From SpSt-539 sp964549445 (GTDB lineage: Bacteria; Planctomycetota; Phycisphaerae; UBA1845; UTPLA1): DNA of 64,000 nt. A model generated the notes under the pieces. That model was given only the letters and a program-made list of their open reading frames with translations, searched no databases and had not been told where the DNA came from. The stretch spans positions 151,156 through 215,155 of the forward strand of contig CAZJVS010000002.1 in assembly GCA_964549445.1 (NCBI GenBank), given 5' to 3'. The translations under genes and the position numbers were made by a program. This document shows, one piece after another, positions 44,159 through 53,503 of this stretch; within the stretch, counting starts at the first letter, position 1; the number at the start of each line of letters is the position of its first letter.

Positions 44159-45190
44159 TCATCGCACCGCCACGTCAGCCGACTTCTCGGACGCTTTGGC
44201 CCGCTCGAGCATGTGCCACATCGCGTTACAGAGTTCGGCCAGCCCCTGCCCCGTCACCGCCGAGATCGCAGCGCACTCCGCGCCGATCGCCCGCCTGAAC
44301 TCCGCCAGCCCCTCCGGCGACGTCGCAAGATCCAGCTTCGTCGCCACCACCAGCTCCGGCTTCGCTGCCAGCGCCGGCGAGTACTTCTCCAGCTCCCGCC
44401 GCACCGTCCGATACGCCTCGATCGGCGACGGCTGCCCCTCCAGCGGGCACACATCCACCAGGTGAATCAGAACCCGCGTCCGATCGACATGCCGCAGAAA
44501 CTGGTCGCCCAGCCCATGCCCCTCGTGCGCCCCCTCGATCAACCCCGGAATATCCGCCATGACAAACCGCCGAAACCCCGGCAGCTCGACAATCCCCAGT
44601 TGCGGTTGAAGCGTCGTGAACGGATACGCCGCGATCTTCGGCCGCGCCCGTGACAGCCGCGACAGCAGCGTGCTCTTGCCCGCGTTCGGCATCCCGACCA
44701 CGCCGACATCGGCGATCAGCTTCAGCTCAAGCCGCAGCTTCCGCTCTTCGCCCGGCTCGCCCGCCTCATACTCTCGCGGCGTCTGGTGCGTCGGCGTTGC
44801 AAACCGTGCGTTGCCGTGGCCCCCCTTGCCGCCCCGGCCAACAATCACCTGCTGCCCGACCTCCACGAGGTCTTTCAGCAGAACGTCCACATGCGCGTCG
44901 TAAATCAGTGTTCCGGGCGGAACCCGAACGATCAGATCGTCCGCCGATTTGCCGCTGCAGTTCTTCCCTTCCCCCGGCTGGCCGTCTTTGGCAATCCAGT
45001 GATGTCGCCCCGAAAACTCGGCGAGGGTGTCGACGTCCTCCGCCGCCACCATGATGACATGCCCGCCGTGGCCCCCGTCGCCCCCGTCCGGCCCGCCCTT
45101 CGGCGCAGCCATCTCCCGCCGAAACGAAACGCAGCCGTCGCCCCCGCGGCCGCCGCGAACAAGAATCTCCGCCTGGTCTACAAAGATCAT
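44159..45190 (-). CDS. obgE: Ribosome-associated GTPase Obg
   Basis: 343 residues. The N-terminal Obg domain (about 1-158) has its Gly-rich loops ('AEILVRGGRGGDGCVSFRRE', 'GGDGGHGGHVIMVA', 'GRGGKGGHGNARF'). The G domain follows with G1 'GMPNAGKSTLLSRLS', switch II 'DIPGLIEGAHEGHGLGDQFL', G4 'ATKLD' and G5 'SAVTGQG'. It acts in assembly of the large ribosomal subunit and stress control. GAGGATCC precedes the ATG. It sits 30 bp after rpmA, the classical rplU-rpmA-obgE arrangement with rplU missing. Confidence 0.97.
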   Translation of the reverse strand: MIFVDQAEILVRGGRGGDGCVSFRREMAAPKGGPDGGDGGHGGHVIMVAAEDVDTLAEFSGRHHWIAKDGQPGEGKNCSGKSADDLIVRVPPGTLIYDAHVDVLLKDLVEVGQQVIVGRGGKGGHGNARFATPTHQTPREYEAGEPGEERKLRLELKLIADVGVVGMPNAGKSTLLSRLSRARPKIAAYPFTTLQPQLGIVELPGFRRFVMADIPGLIEGAHEGHGLGDQFLRHVDRTRVLIHLVDVCPLEGQPSPIEAYRTVRRELEKYSPALAAKPELVVATKLDLATSPEGLAEFRRAIGAECAAISAVTGQGLAELCNAMWHMLERAKASEKSADVAVR

Positions 45191-45220
45191 GGCGGATCCT
45201 CGTCCGGCTGCGCGACGCCC

Positions 45221-45469
45221 TTAGCTCGCGCTCGCCGGCTCGACTGAGACTTTTCGTCCCTTGAAGATCACCCGGCCGTCAACCAGCGCAAACAGGGTAT
45301 CGTCCCGACCGCGTCCGACATTGATGCCCGGCTTCAGCGGCGTACCGCACTGCCGTACCAGGATCGTCCCGGTCGACACGAGCTCGCCGCCGTACCGCTT
45401 GATCCCACGAAACTGCGGACTGCTGTCTCGTCCGTTCGTTGTTGAACCGCCGCCCTTTTTATGTGCCAT
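45221..45469 (-). CDS. rpmA: 50S ribosomal protein L27
   Basis: 82 residues beginning MAHKKGGGSTTNGRDS, the usual L27 start, with 'GTILVRQCGTPLKPGINVGR' and 'FALVDGRVIFKGR'. The N-terminal arm reaches the peptidyl transferase centre. It has no Firmicutes-type cleavable extension. GAGAGGTGAG is the ribosome-binding site. Next to obgE, without rplU in front; a secreted-protein gene takes that place. Confidence 0.97.
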   Translation of the reverse strand: MAHKKGGGSTTNGRDSSPQFRGIKRYGGELVSTGTILVRQCGTPLKPGINVGRGRDDTLFALVDGRVIFKGRKVSVEPASAS

Positions 45470-45515
45470 GTCTCACCTCTCGTCGTTCTCTGGTAATCCC
45501 GTTTCGCGCCGCCAA

Positions 45516-46241
45516 CTATCGCATGACCCACGTCGGCCGGCCCAGTGCCGGCGTTGCTACTCGGCGCGTGTTCACATCACCCGGAAGCGTGTACGGCAGC
45601 GCCAGCGTCTTCTGCAGCACGAACACGGGCGGGTTCTTGCTCTCATCATCCGCCGGCTTCGCATCGCCGGCCGGTTTCTTGTACATCGGGTTCGGCCGCG
45701 TGATCCGCTCGCCCGACAACCCGCCGACGTAAATCGTGAATCGCGAAGCCCGCGGATCCAACTCCGGGAACACCGCCACGCTGTCGCGCGAGTTATCCAA
45801 TCCCTGCCGAATCCGACCGATCACATCAACCGGCGACACCAGCAACGGGTACGTCCGCGCGTGCCGCTGTCTGATCGCTTTGTAAACCGCCGGGTCGATC
45901 CCGGTGATCGCCGGATCGACCAGGAGCTGCGACGCCGCCTGCGGCGCCTTGTCCGCCTGGTCGGCCGGCACTTCGGTGTCGATCTCCGCCACGCGCTCGA
46001 TCGCCGGCAGAAAATCGACATCCTCGCCGGTGTTGTTCGTCACGCGATAGATGAAATACCAGTACGTCCGCTGCCGTCCGGATCGGTCCGACGCCGTGAT
46101 CCGCTGCAACTCCGACGGCTTGAACGTCAGTTCCCACTTCGTCGGCGATGGCGACGGCTCCGGCTCGCCGCGCGTGGCCGCCGCCGCGACCAGCAAGGTC
46201 GTCGTCGTCACCAGCATCGCTCGCAGGGCCGTCGTCGTCAC
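45516..46241 (-). CDS. Exported hypothetical protein
   Basis: 241 residues from GTG 46241 (AAGG at about 8 nt). An N-terminal hydrophobic stretch (about 8-24, LVTTTTLLVAAAATRG) looks like a signal peptide. The body has 'TYWYFIYRVTNNTGEDVDFL', 'SRFTIYVGGLSGERITRPNP' and 'FVLQKTLALPYTLPGDVNTR'. This reads as a beta-rich periplasmic or surface domain seen in Planctomycetota, with no known activity. It is 46 bp upstream of rpmA in the same direction and may be cotranscribed with rpmA-obgE. Confidence 0.75.
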   Translation of the reverse strand: MTTTALRAMLVTTTTLLVAAAATRGEPEPSPSPTKWELTFKPSELQRITASDRSGRQRTYWYFIYRVTNNTGEDVDFLPAIERVAEIDTEVPADQADKAPQAASQLLVDPAITGIDPAVYKAIRQRHARTYPLLVSPVDVIGRIRQGLDNSRDSVAVFPELDPRASRFTIYVGGLSGERITRPNPMYKKPAGDAKPADDESKNPPVFVLQKTLALPYTLPGDVNTRRVATPALGRPTWVMR

Positions 46242-46294
46242 AGTCTCGCCTTCTTATCATCGGGCTGACGGACGACTCAGCCCCGAGCCTTGTT

Positions 46295-46322
46295 AGAATA
46301 GCGGAAAGGCCGATTTCGTCAA
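46295..46322 (-). promoter_or_regulatory. Promoter of the gene at 45516-46241
   Basis: Reverse strand TTGACG (46317-46322), 16 nt, TATTCT (46295-46300). It could also drive rpmA-obgE by read-through. Confidence 0.5.
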
Positions 46323-46391
46323 CCTCCCGCCGCTGCGAAGCTTGCGTAACTCCATCCTCCGGCGAACCTTATTGCCGCGCGAACCGCCGGC

Positions 46392-49154
46392 TCACCCGTT
46401 TCGCGGCGGGTCGACCGCCTCCGTATCCAGCCAATTCGGCCCCGCCGCGATGTCCACTTTCACCGGCACCGCCATCGGAATCGCGGTCGCCATCGCCGAT
46501 CGGATCATCTCGGCTTGCTTCATGACCGCCGACTTCGGCATTTCGAACACCAACTCGTCATGTACCTGCAACAGCAGCCGCGCGCCCTCCGGCTTTCCAC
46601 GCAATTTCGCGTAAATCTCGATCATCGCCTTCTTGATCAGATCGGCCGCCGACCCCTGCACCACCGAATTGACCGCGAACCGCTCCGCCGCCGCCCGCGC
46701 CGTCGGGTTTCGCGAGTGAATATCATCGATCCGCCGTCGCCGCCCCAGGATCGTCTCGACAAAGCCATGCTCCCGCGCATGCGCGATGCAGTGATCCAGA
46801 AACGCCCGAATCCGCGGATACCGCGCGAAGTATCGATTGATGAACTCCTGCGCCTCGCCTCGCCCCATCGCCGTCTGCCGCGCCAACCCAAACGCCGACT
46901 GCCCGTAGATAATCCCGAAGTTCACCGTCTTCGCCCGCGCCCGCTGCTCCTTCGTCACGTCGGCCGGCTTCGCGCCGAAGAGCTGCCCCGCCACGAACGC
47001 ATGAATATCCTGATCTTCCTCGAACGCCTGCCGCAGCGTCTCGTCCCCGCAAAAATGCGCCAGCACCCGCAGCTCAATCTGCGAATAGTCCGCCTTCATT
47101 AGCACTTGGTCCGGCCCGCCCGCCACGAACGCGCGGCGAATCTTCGCCCCCGCCGGCGTCCGAATCGGAATGTTCTGAATGTTCGGATCGCTGCACGACA
47201 ACCGCCCCGTCACCGCAACCGTCTGATGAAAACTCGGATGAATCCGCCCCGTCCGCCGCGACACCATCTCCGGCAGCGTATCGACGTACGTCCCCTTCAG
47301 CTTCGCCAGCTCGCGATACGCCAGCACCAGCCGCGGCACCGGATGCTTCGTCGTCTCCTCCAGTTCCTCCAGCACCTCCGCGTCGGTCGACCGCCCGGTC
47401 TTCGTCCGCTTCACGACCGGCAGCTTCAGCTTGTCGAACAGCACCTCCGCAAGCTGCTTCGTCGAATCGATGTTGAACGGATACCCGACCGCGTCATGAA
47501 TTTGGTGACTCAACTCCGCCGATTCCGCCGCCATCTCGTTGCTCAGCCGGCCAAGCAGGTTGGTATCGAGCGCGATGCCGTTGTGCTCCATCTCCGCCAG
47601 CACTTCCACCAGCGGCATCTCGACCTCGTGGAACAGCCGCTTCAGCGGCGATGCCGCGAGCTGCTTCTCCAGCAACAACCGCAGCCGCAGCGCGATGTCC
47701 GCGTCCTCCGACGCATACTCGCACACGTCGCTCGGCGCGAGCCGGTCAAACGTGATCTGATCCTTCCCCTTCCCGATCAAATCGGTCGTCGGAATCTTCG
47801 TGAACCCCAGCAGCTCCTGCGCCAAACTGTCGATCCCATGCGATCGCCGCGACGAATCGAGCACAAAGCTCGCAACCATGCTGTCAAAGTCGAGCCCCGC
47901 GACTTCAATTCCCGCCGTCCGCAGCACCCCGATGTCAAACTTCGAGTTCTGCCCGCACTTGCGAAGCTTCGGGTCGGCGAAGATCGGCCCCAGCTTCGCC
48001 CGCACCAGCTCGGGCGAAAGCGTCTTCCCAAACCCCATCGTCGGCACGTAGTACCCGCTGCCCGCCTCCAGCGCGACGCTGATCCCCACCAGGTCCGCAT
48101 CCACCGGCATCAGTCCCGTCGTCTCCGTGTCAAACGCGAACATCGCGCACCGCGACAACCGGCTCGCAAGCTCCGCCAGCCCCTCCTCGGTGTCGACGAG
48201 GTGGGCTTTGGTCTTCGTCGCGCCCGCCTCGACCTGCATCGGCAGCGTGCCGGCCGCCGATGCCGCGGATTCAACCGCCGGCGCGGCCTCGGCCGTCCCC
48301 GCCGGCAACTGCTCCAGCAGCCGATTGAACCCCAGCCGCTGAAAGATCGGCCGCGCGGCCCCCAGCCGGAACCTCTGCACCTCCGACCGCCCAAGCTCAA
48401 ACTCAAACGGCACATCGTGCCGCAGCGTCACCAGCTTCCGCGTGATATCCGCCCGCGGCGCAAACTCCCGCACCCGCTCCTGCAGCTTCGGCGTCAGCTT
48501 GTCCACGTTGGCGATGACCCCCGCCACGTCGCCATATTTCGACAGAAGTTCCGCCGCCTTCTTCGGTCCGACCCCGTCGATCCCGCGGACATTGTCCGTG
48601 CTGTCCCCCATCAGCGTCTGCGCTTCGATCGCCTTGTCAGGTCCGTAGCCCTTCTCCGCCACCATCGCCGCCGCATCGGTGAACTCGTCGCTCACCGGAT
48701 CGTACATCCGCACCCGATCCGTAAGGAGTTGATCGAGGTCCTTGTCCCGGCTGACGATCACGACCTCGACATCCTCGTCCCGCAGCCGCGAACAGATCGT
48801 CGCAATCAGGTCGTCCGCCTCATACCCCGACTCGCGCAGGATCGGCACCTGCATCGCCTGCACGATCTCCACGATCCGATCGATCTGCGGCGACAAGTCC
48901 TCCGGCGACGGCGGCCGGTTCGCCTTGTATTCCTTGTCGATCTCGACGCGGAACACTGTCTTGTCGCTCACATCCATGACCATCGCCAGGTAATCCGGCT
49001 TCTTGTCACGAATCAGGTTCAGCAGCATCTGCGAAAAGACGTACGTCGCCTTCGTCGGCTCGCCCGTCGGTGCGTTCAACCGCTGAAACGGCGCGTAGTA
49101 CGCCCGGAAGATCTGCGCGTGCCCGTCAATCAGCCACAGCGATTTGCGTCCCAT
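46392..49154 (-). CDS. polA: DNA polymerase I
   Basis: 920 residues, the usual full-length form. The 5' nuclease domain (about 1-290) has 'LIDGHAQIFRAYYAPF', 'YEADDLIATI' and 'GDSTDNVRGIDGVGPKKA'. The proofreading domain (about 325-500) keeps the catalytic 'FAFDTETTG' and 'KFDIGVL', so exonuclease activity is likely. The polymerase domain has 'DYSQIELRVLAHF', the O-helix 'ARAKTVNFGIIYGQSAFG', and 'LLLQVHDELVFE'. It fills repair gaps and removes primers. Stands alone between a PEP-CTERM gene and an exported-protein gene. Confidence 0.98.
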   Translation of the reverse strand: MGRKSLWLIDGHAQIFRAYYAPFQRLNAPTGEPTKATYVFSQMLLNLIRDKKPDYLAMVMDVSDKTVFRVEIDKEYKANRPPSPEDLSPQIDRIVEIVQAMQVPILRESGYEADDLIATICSRLRDEDVEVVIVSRDKDLDQLLTDRVRMYDPVSDEFTDAAAMVAEKGYGPDKAIEAQTLMGDSTDNVRGIDGVGPKKAAELLSKYGDVAGVIANVDKLTPKLQERVREFAPRADITRKLVTLRHDVPFEFELGRSEVQRFRLGAARPIFQRLGFNRLLEQLPAGTAEAAPAVESAASAAGTLPMQVEAGATKTKAHLVDTEEGLAELASRLSRCAMFAFDTETTGLMPVDADLVGISVALEAGSGYYVPTMGFGKTLSPELVRAKLGPIFADPKLRKCGQNSKFDIGVLRTAGIEVAGLDFDSMVASFVLDSSRRSHGIDSLAQELLGFTKIPTTDLIGKGKDQITFDRLAPSDVCEYASEDADIALRLRLLLEKQLAASPLKRLFHEVEMPLVEVLAEMEHNGIALDTNLLGRLSNEMAAESAELSHQIHDAVGYPFNIDSTKQLAEVLFDKLKLPVVKRTKTGRSTDAEVLEELEETTKHPVPRLVLAYRELAKLKGTYVDTLPEMVSRRTGRIHPSFHQTVAVTGRLSCSDPNIQNIPIRTPAGAKIRRAFVAGGPDQVLMKADYSQIELRVLAHFCGDETLRQAFEEDQDIHAFVAGQLFGAKPADVTKEQRARAKTVNFGIIYGQSAFGLARQTAMGRGEAQEFINRYFARYPRIRAFLDHCIAHAREHGFVETILGRRRRIDDIHSRNPTARAAAERFAVNSVVQGSAADLIKKAMIEIYAKLRGKPEGARLLLQVHDELVFEMPKSAVMKQAEMIRSAMATAIPMAVPVKVDIAAGPNWLDTEAVDPPRNG

Positions 49155-49224
49155 GCGAATGAGACGGTATGTCCCTGCTGCACGCGCCGCAAGTGCGCGT
49201 GACCGAGCCCCGCGTGAAATGAAC

Positions 49225-49253
49225 GAGGCCCGCCAGGATCACTGACGGGCCTC
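49225..49253 (-). terminator. Hairpin terminator after the PEP-CTERM gene at 49282
   Basis: GAGGCCCG (49225-49232) and CGGGCCTC (49246-49253) form eight perfect pairs over a 13-nt loop. On the reverse strand it is followed by GTTCATTTC, moderately U-rich. Confidence 0.6.
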
Positions 49254-49281
49254 GCGAATTATTCGTGTTTTTCGGTTCGGC

Positions 49282-49986
49282 TTACTTGCTGCGTCGCCGC
49301 AGGAGCATCGCCGCGCCCAAACCCAGCAGACTCATCGTCGCCGGCTCGGGAACGATCATGCGAACCTGGACGTAGCCGTCCGCGAGAACCGAGCTGAACG
49401 CACCCTCGACGCCGCCCACGCCGCCGAAGTTGACGATCTGGTTCACAATCGCGTCGATCGTGAAGCCGCCGCCGCCGGCATACGCGCCGAACACCGTCGG
49501 GCTGACGAAGCCGCCGTTCGTGTCAAAACCCGCGCCGCCAACCATCGAGCCGCCATCCGGTCCGGCCGGATCGGGTGGGAACGTCGGCAGAACGCCGTCA
49601 AGGTTGTCAGCACCGAGATCAAAGTGCTGGACCGTCGCGAACGCGGTGTTTGCCGTGATCGGGAAGAACCCGGCATCGATAAGCGGTACAGTCGCGTTCC
49701 CAATACTGCCCGACGCGCCCAGCGACGCATCGAACGACGCCGGATTCACACCGTCGTTGTCGACGATGAGACTTCCGCCGCTGACGTTCAATCGCATGCT
49801 CGCCTGGATTGAGCAGATGTCTGACGCCGGCCCGGGATACTTCAGGAAATTCAGCGTCTGTGTGAAGTTCGGCGTGTTCGGCCCGAACGGAACGATCTGA
49901 TCGTAGACCGTGTCGCACGGAGCCGCCGATGCACTGCTGACCGCGCACAGGCCTGCGACAATCCCTGCCAGTAGATACTTTCGCAT
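49282..49986 (-). CDS. PEP-CTERM anchored secreted protein
   Basis: 234 residues. GAGAGGG precedes the ATG. The signal peptide is MRKYLLAGIVAGLCAVSSAS plus A. A beta-rich, Gly-rich body has 'NVSGGSLIVDNDGVNPASF' and 'IVNQIVNFGGVGGVEGAF'. The C-terminus 'VPEPATMSLLGLGAAMLL' and RRRSK is a clear PEP-CTERM signal. Third such gene in the window. It has its own promoter and terminator, so it is monocistronic. Confidence 0.88.
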   Translation of the reverse strand: MRKYLLAGIVAGLCAVSSASAAPCDTVYDQIVPFGPNTPNFTQTLNFLKYPGPASDICSIQASMRLNVSGGSLIVDNDGVNPASFDASLGASGSIGNATVPLIDAGFFPITANTAFATVQHFDLGADNLDGVLPTFPPDPAGPDGGSMVGGAGFDTNGGFVSPTVFGAYAGGGGFTIDAIVNQIVNFGGVGGVEGAFSSVLADGYVQVRMIVPEPATMSLLGLGAAMLLRRRSK

Positions 49987-50074
49987 GATTCCCTCTCTCG
50001 CTTCGACCGCTTACCGGTCTTTTGCTTCCCTCGGACGCCGCAGATCCTGCGGTCGCCCCTCCTACTCACCGCCT

Positions 50075-50104
50075 ACTGTACCCGATTTTTGACCCCGCTG
50101 TCAA
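50075..50104 (-). promoter_or_regulatory. Promoter of the PEP-CTERM gene at 49282
   Basis: Reverse strand TTGACA (50099-50104, perfect), 18 nt, TACAGT (50075-50080). In the remaining gap 50105-50444, CTTGCAACG occurs twice (50267-50275 and 50294-50302), and A-rich runs lie near 50210-50234. I see no gene there. Confidence 0.55.
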
Positions 50105-50444
50105 GGACGGCCGGCCCTTTTGCACACCATTTGTGCCGCCCCGCACACGGTCCGAGGACAGCGTGGCTCAACACACAAATCTCGTCGGTTCTTCCGGACC
50201 CCTGAGAAAAAAGGGACCCATCGCTCAAAAAAAATCGTCGTCATCCCGGGACCCCGCCCAACAACCCTTGCAACGTCCGACCTAACCCAATGTCTTGCAA
50301 CGCGTTGAATTCAGGACCTCGGCTGCCACCCCGGGGGCTTTCCAATGTTAGGCTTTCACGTTATCTTTAGAGGCGCACATGTGAATCCGCCGGCCACGCG
50401 CTCGCCGCATGGATACCGGCAGGTCGAGGGAGGGGAGTCTTCAA

Positions 50445-51737
50445 GTGCAACGGATATTCCGTTGGATTCCCCACCTTCGGTCAGCGACATTCGTTGTCGC
50501 GCTGACCCTGCCGACCGTTCGAACCGCGTCCGCTCAGTGCATCGGTACTTGGAGTCAGCCCGGCGGCGCCGGTCCGGCGGCTCGAACGCTGCACAAGATC
50601 GCCTACGACGCGGATCGCGGTCGCGCGGTGCTCTTCGGCGGCTCCGCCGGCGGCGGTTTCCAGGGCGACACATGGGAGTACGACGGCAGCACGTGGCAGC
50701 TCCGTGCAAACAGCGGCCCGTCCCCCCGCTTCGCGCACGCAATGTGCTACGACCCGGTGCGCCATCGCGTCGTCCTCTTCGGCGGCTTTGACGTCGGCTG
50801 GCGCCGTGACACATGGGAGTGGGACGGCAACGACTGGACCTATCGCTCGAACGCCGGCCCCAGCCCCCGCATGTTCAGCGTCATGACATTCGACCCGACC
50901 CGCCAGCGCACGTTGCTCTTCGGCGGCTACGCGGGTGGAAACCTCAACGGCGAAACCTGGGAGTGGGACGGCGTCGCTTGGTCCCAGCTCCCCGTCACCG
51001 GCCCTTCGCCCCGTTACAACCAGGCCATGTCGAGCGACACGATTCGGAGTCGGGTCGTGCTGTTCGGCGGCGTCATCGGCAGCAACGCCGTCGGCGCGGA
51101 CACTTGGGAGTGGAACGGAACTTCATGGAACTCCGTCTGCACCGCCGGACCGGCGGGTCGCTACGGTGCCGGCGTCGCCTTCGATCCCGTTCGCGCCACC
51201 ACCATCATGTACGGCGGCTATTCGAATACCTACCTCGGCGATATGTGGGAATGGGCCGGTGCCGGATGGATTCCTTTCGCCGGCCCGACGCCCGGTTCGC
51301 GCCGACTCGCCGGCGCCTGTTACATGCAGAACACGTCGCGCGTGCTGATCTTCGGCGGTGAAAATGCCGGAGGCAATCTCGGCGACACTTGGACCTACCT
51401 TGCCGCCACGCCGCCTCATATTCTGGCCCAACCCGCCAGTCCGCCCATCCCGTTCGGATCGCCGGCCAGCTTCTCCGTCACGCCGTCCGGCCTCGGCCCC
51501 TTCACCTATCAGTGGCGGCGAAACGGCGTAAATCTGCTGAACGGCGGCCGCTTCAGCGGCGTACTGACCCCCTCGCTGACAATCTCCTCGGTCGGACTGT
51601 CCGAAATCGCCGCCTACGACTGCGTCGTGACAAACCCCTGCGGCTCGACCCGCAGCGATCCAACCGCCCCCGCCATTTCAAGTTGCGGCTTCATCGGCGG
51701 CGTCGGTGAATCTACCCCGCCGGCTTCTTCGCCTTAG
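50445..51737 (+). CDS. Secreted Kelch-like protein with C-terminal Ig-like domain
   Basis: 430 residues from GTG 50445, chosen because GGGGAG lies 7 nt upstream and the result is a clean signal peptide (QRIFRWIPHLRSATFVVALT); an ATG at 50409 would add 12. About six units of 50-60 residues with 'GPSPR', 'R.VLFGG' and 'DTWEWDG' (WEYDG, WEWDG, WEWDG, WEWNG, WEWAG) make a Kelch/galactose-oxidase-type propeller. An Ig-like domain follows ('GPFTYQWRRNGVNLLNGG', 'GLSEIAAYDCVVTNPCGS'). No copper-site residues can be recognised. Likely surface-bound. Its last 26 bp overlap the convergent glnS. Confidence 0.85.
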   Translation: MQRIFRWIPHLRSATFVVALTLPTVRTASAQCIGTWSQPGGAGPAARTLHKIAYDADRGRAVLFGGSAGGGFQGDTWEYDGSTWQLRANSGPSPRFAHAMCYDPVRHRVVLFGGFDVGWRRDTWEWDGNDWTYRSNAGPSPRMFSVMTFDPTRQRTLLFGGYAGGNLNGETWEWDGVAWSQLPVTGPSPRYNQAMSSDTIRSRVVLFGGVIGSNAVGADTWEWNGTSWNSVCTAGPAGRYGAGVAFDPVRATTIMYGGYSNTYLGDMWEWAGAGWIPFAGPTPGSRRLAGACYMQNTSRVLIFGGENAGGNLGDTWTYLAATPPHILAQPASPPIPFGSPASFSVTPSGLGPFTYQWRRNGVNLLNGGRFSGVLTPSLTISSVGLSEIAAYDCVVTNPCGSTRSDPTAPAISSCGFIGGVGESTPPASSP

Positions 51738-53445
51738 CCCACGAATCCTTCAACGAGACCGTTCGGTTGAACACCAGCGCACCCGGCTTGGAGTCCGCGT
51801 CCACGCAGAAATATCCGTGCCGCTCGAACTGGCATCGATTCCCGACCGTCGCCCCCGCCAAGCTCGGCTCCAACCGGCACGCCGTCAGCACCTCGAGCGA
51901 CTTCGGATTCATGAACTCCTTGTAGTCGCGCTCCGCGGGAACCTCGCTCAAATCCGGGATCGCGAACAGGTGGTCGTACAGCCGGACCTCGGCCGGAACC
52001 GAATGCTCCGCCGAAACCCAGTGAATCGTCGCCTTCACCTTTCGTCCATCCGGTGAATCGCCCCCGCGCGTCGCCGGGTCATACGTGCAGCGCAGCTCGA
52101 CGATCTCGCCGCTCTTCGGATCCTTCACCACGCTGACGCACGTGACGAAGTACGCCCAACGCAGCCGAACCTCGCGCCCCGGCGCCAACCGGAAGAACCC
52201 CTTCGGCGGATTCTCCTCGAAATCCTCGCGCTCGATGTAAAGCACCTTCGAAAACGGCACCTGCCGCTTCCCCATGCTCTCGTCTTCCGGATTGTTCACC
52301 GCTTCGAGCTGTTCCGTCTGCCCTTCCGGATAGTTGTCGATCACGACCCTCAACGGCCGCAGCACCGCCATCCGCCGCGGCGCACGCTTGTTGAGGTCGT
52401 TCCGGATCGCATTCTCCAGCCGCACGATCTCGATCAAGCTGTTGAACTTCGCCACCCCGATATCCGCGCAAAACTCCCGGATCGACTCCGGCGTGTAGCC
52501 GCGCCGCCGCAGCCCCGACAGCGTCGGCATCCGCGGATCGTCCCACCCGCGCACGTAGCCGCCCTTCACCAGCTCCAGCAGCCGCCGCTTGCTCATCACC
52601 GTGTGCGTCAGCTCCAGCCGCGCAAACTCGATCTGCTGCGGATGCTGAATCCGTTTCCCGAACGGCCCGCTCCCATCCTCCGTCCGCCCCTCGTTGATCG
52701 CATCGAGAAACCAGTCGTACAACGGCCGGTGATTCTCGAACTCCAGCGTGCACACCGAATGCGTGATCGCCTCGATCGCGTCCTCAATCCCGTGCGCCCA
52801 GTCATACATGGGATAGATGCACCACTTCTCGCCCGTGCGGTGGTGCGACGCAAACACCACGCGATACATCACCGGATCGCGCATGTTCAGGTTCGGATGC
52901 GCCATATCGATCTTCGCCCGCAACGTCTTCCCGCCGTCGCGAAACTCCCCCTTGCGCATCCGCTCGAAAAGCTCCAGGTTCTCCTCGACCGATCGATCCC
53001 GATTCGGGCTGTTCCGCCCCGGCTTCGACAGCGGCCCGCGATACTCGCTGACCTTCTCCGCCGTCAGATCGCAGACGTACGCCTTCCCCTTCCGGATCAG
53101 CTCTACCGCGAAGTCATACATCTGCTGAAAATAGTCCGACCCGAAGCACAGCCGGTCCTCCCAGTCCGCTCCCAGCCACCGCACATCCTCGGTGATCGAA
53201 TCGACGTACTCCTGCTCCTCCTTCAGCGGGTTCGTGTCGTCAAACCGCAGGTTGAACTTCCCGCCATACTGCTTCGCCAGCCCGTAATTCAGGCAGATCG
53301 ACTTCGCATGCCCGATGTGCAAATACCCGTTCGGCTCCGGCGGAAACCGCGTCTGCACGCGCCCCCCCCACTTCCCCGTCCGCAAGTCGTCCTCGACGAT
53401 GTCCTGAATGAAATGACGCGGCGATTTCTCGTCGGCCGTGCTCAT
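51712..53445 (-). CDS. glnS: Glutaminyl-tRNA synthetase
   Basis: 577 residues. Class I synthetase that charges tRNA-Gln directly. Has the HIGH motif in 'PPEPNGYLHIGHAKSICLN', 'RFDDTNPLKEEQEYVD', the KMSKS-like 'HTVMSKRRLLELV', and an anticodon-binding C-terminal region ('VPAERDYKEFMNPKSLEV'). AAAGG 5 nt before the ATG fixes the start, and TATTAT (53490-53495 on the reverse strand) may be its -10. In bacteria with GlnRS the amidotransferase route for Gln is not needed for this tRNA. Convergent and overlapping with the Kelch gene. Confidence 0.97.
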   Translation of the reverse strand: MSTADEKSPRHFIQDIVEDDLRTGKWGGRVQTRFPPEPNGYLHIGHAKSICLNYGLAKQYGGKFNLRFDDTNPLKEEQEYVDSITEDVRWLGADWEDRLCFGSDYFQQMYDFAVELIRKGKAYVCDLTAEKVSEYRGPLSKPGRNSPNRDRSVEENLELFERMRKGEFRDGGKTLRAKIDMAHPNLNMRDPVMYRVVFASHHRTGEKWCIYPMYDWAHGIEDAIEAITHSVCTLEFENHRPLYDWFLDAINEGRTEDGSGPFGKRIQHPQQIEFARLELTHTVMSKRRLLELVKGGYVRGWDDPRMPTLSGLRRRGYTPESIREFCADIGVAKFNSLIEIVRLENAIRNDLNKRAPRRMAVLRPLRVVIDNYPEGQTEQLEAVNNPEDESMGKRQVPFSKVLYIEREDFEENPPKGFFRLAPGREVRLRWAYFVTCVSVVKDPKSGEIVELRCTYDPATRGGDSPDGRKVKATIHWVSAEHSVPAEVRLYDHLFAIPDLSEVPAERDYKEFMNPKSLEVLTACRLEPSLAGATVGNRCQFERHGYFCVDADSKPGALVFNRTVSLKDSWAKAKKPAG

Positions 53446-53503
53446 GAGCGCCTTTCGTCTGACTCAATTCCAGATTCTGCCGGTGGAGATAATAGCGTGC
53501 GCC

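Noticed and set aside
47106..49202. 698-codon plus-strand frame opposite polA
   Set aside because: Arg/Pro/His-rich shadow of the GC-rich polA gene.
42037..49986. Exosortase gene expected with three PEP-CTERM proteins
   Set aside because: No protein with exosortase-like helices and Cys/Arg/His motifs is encoded here; it must lie elsewhere.
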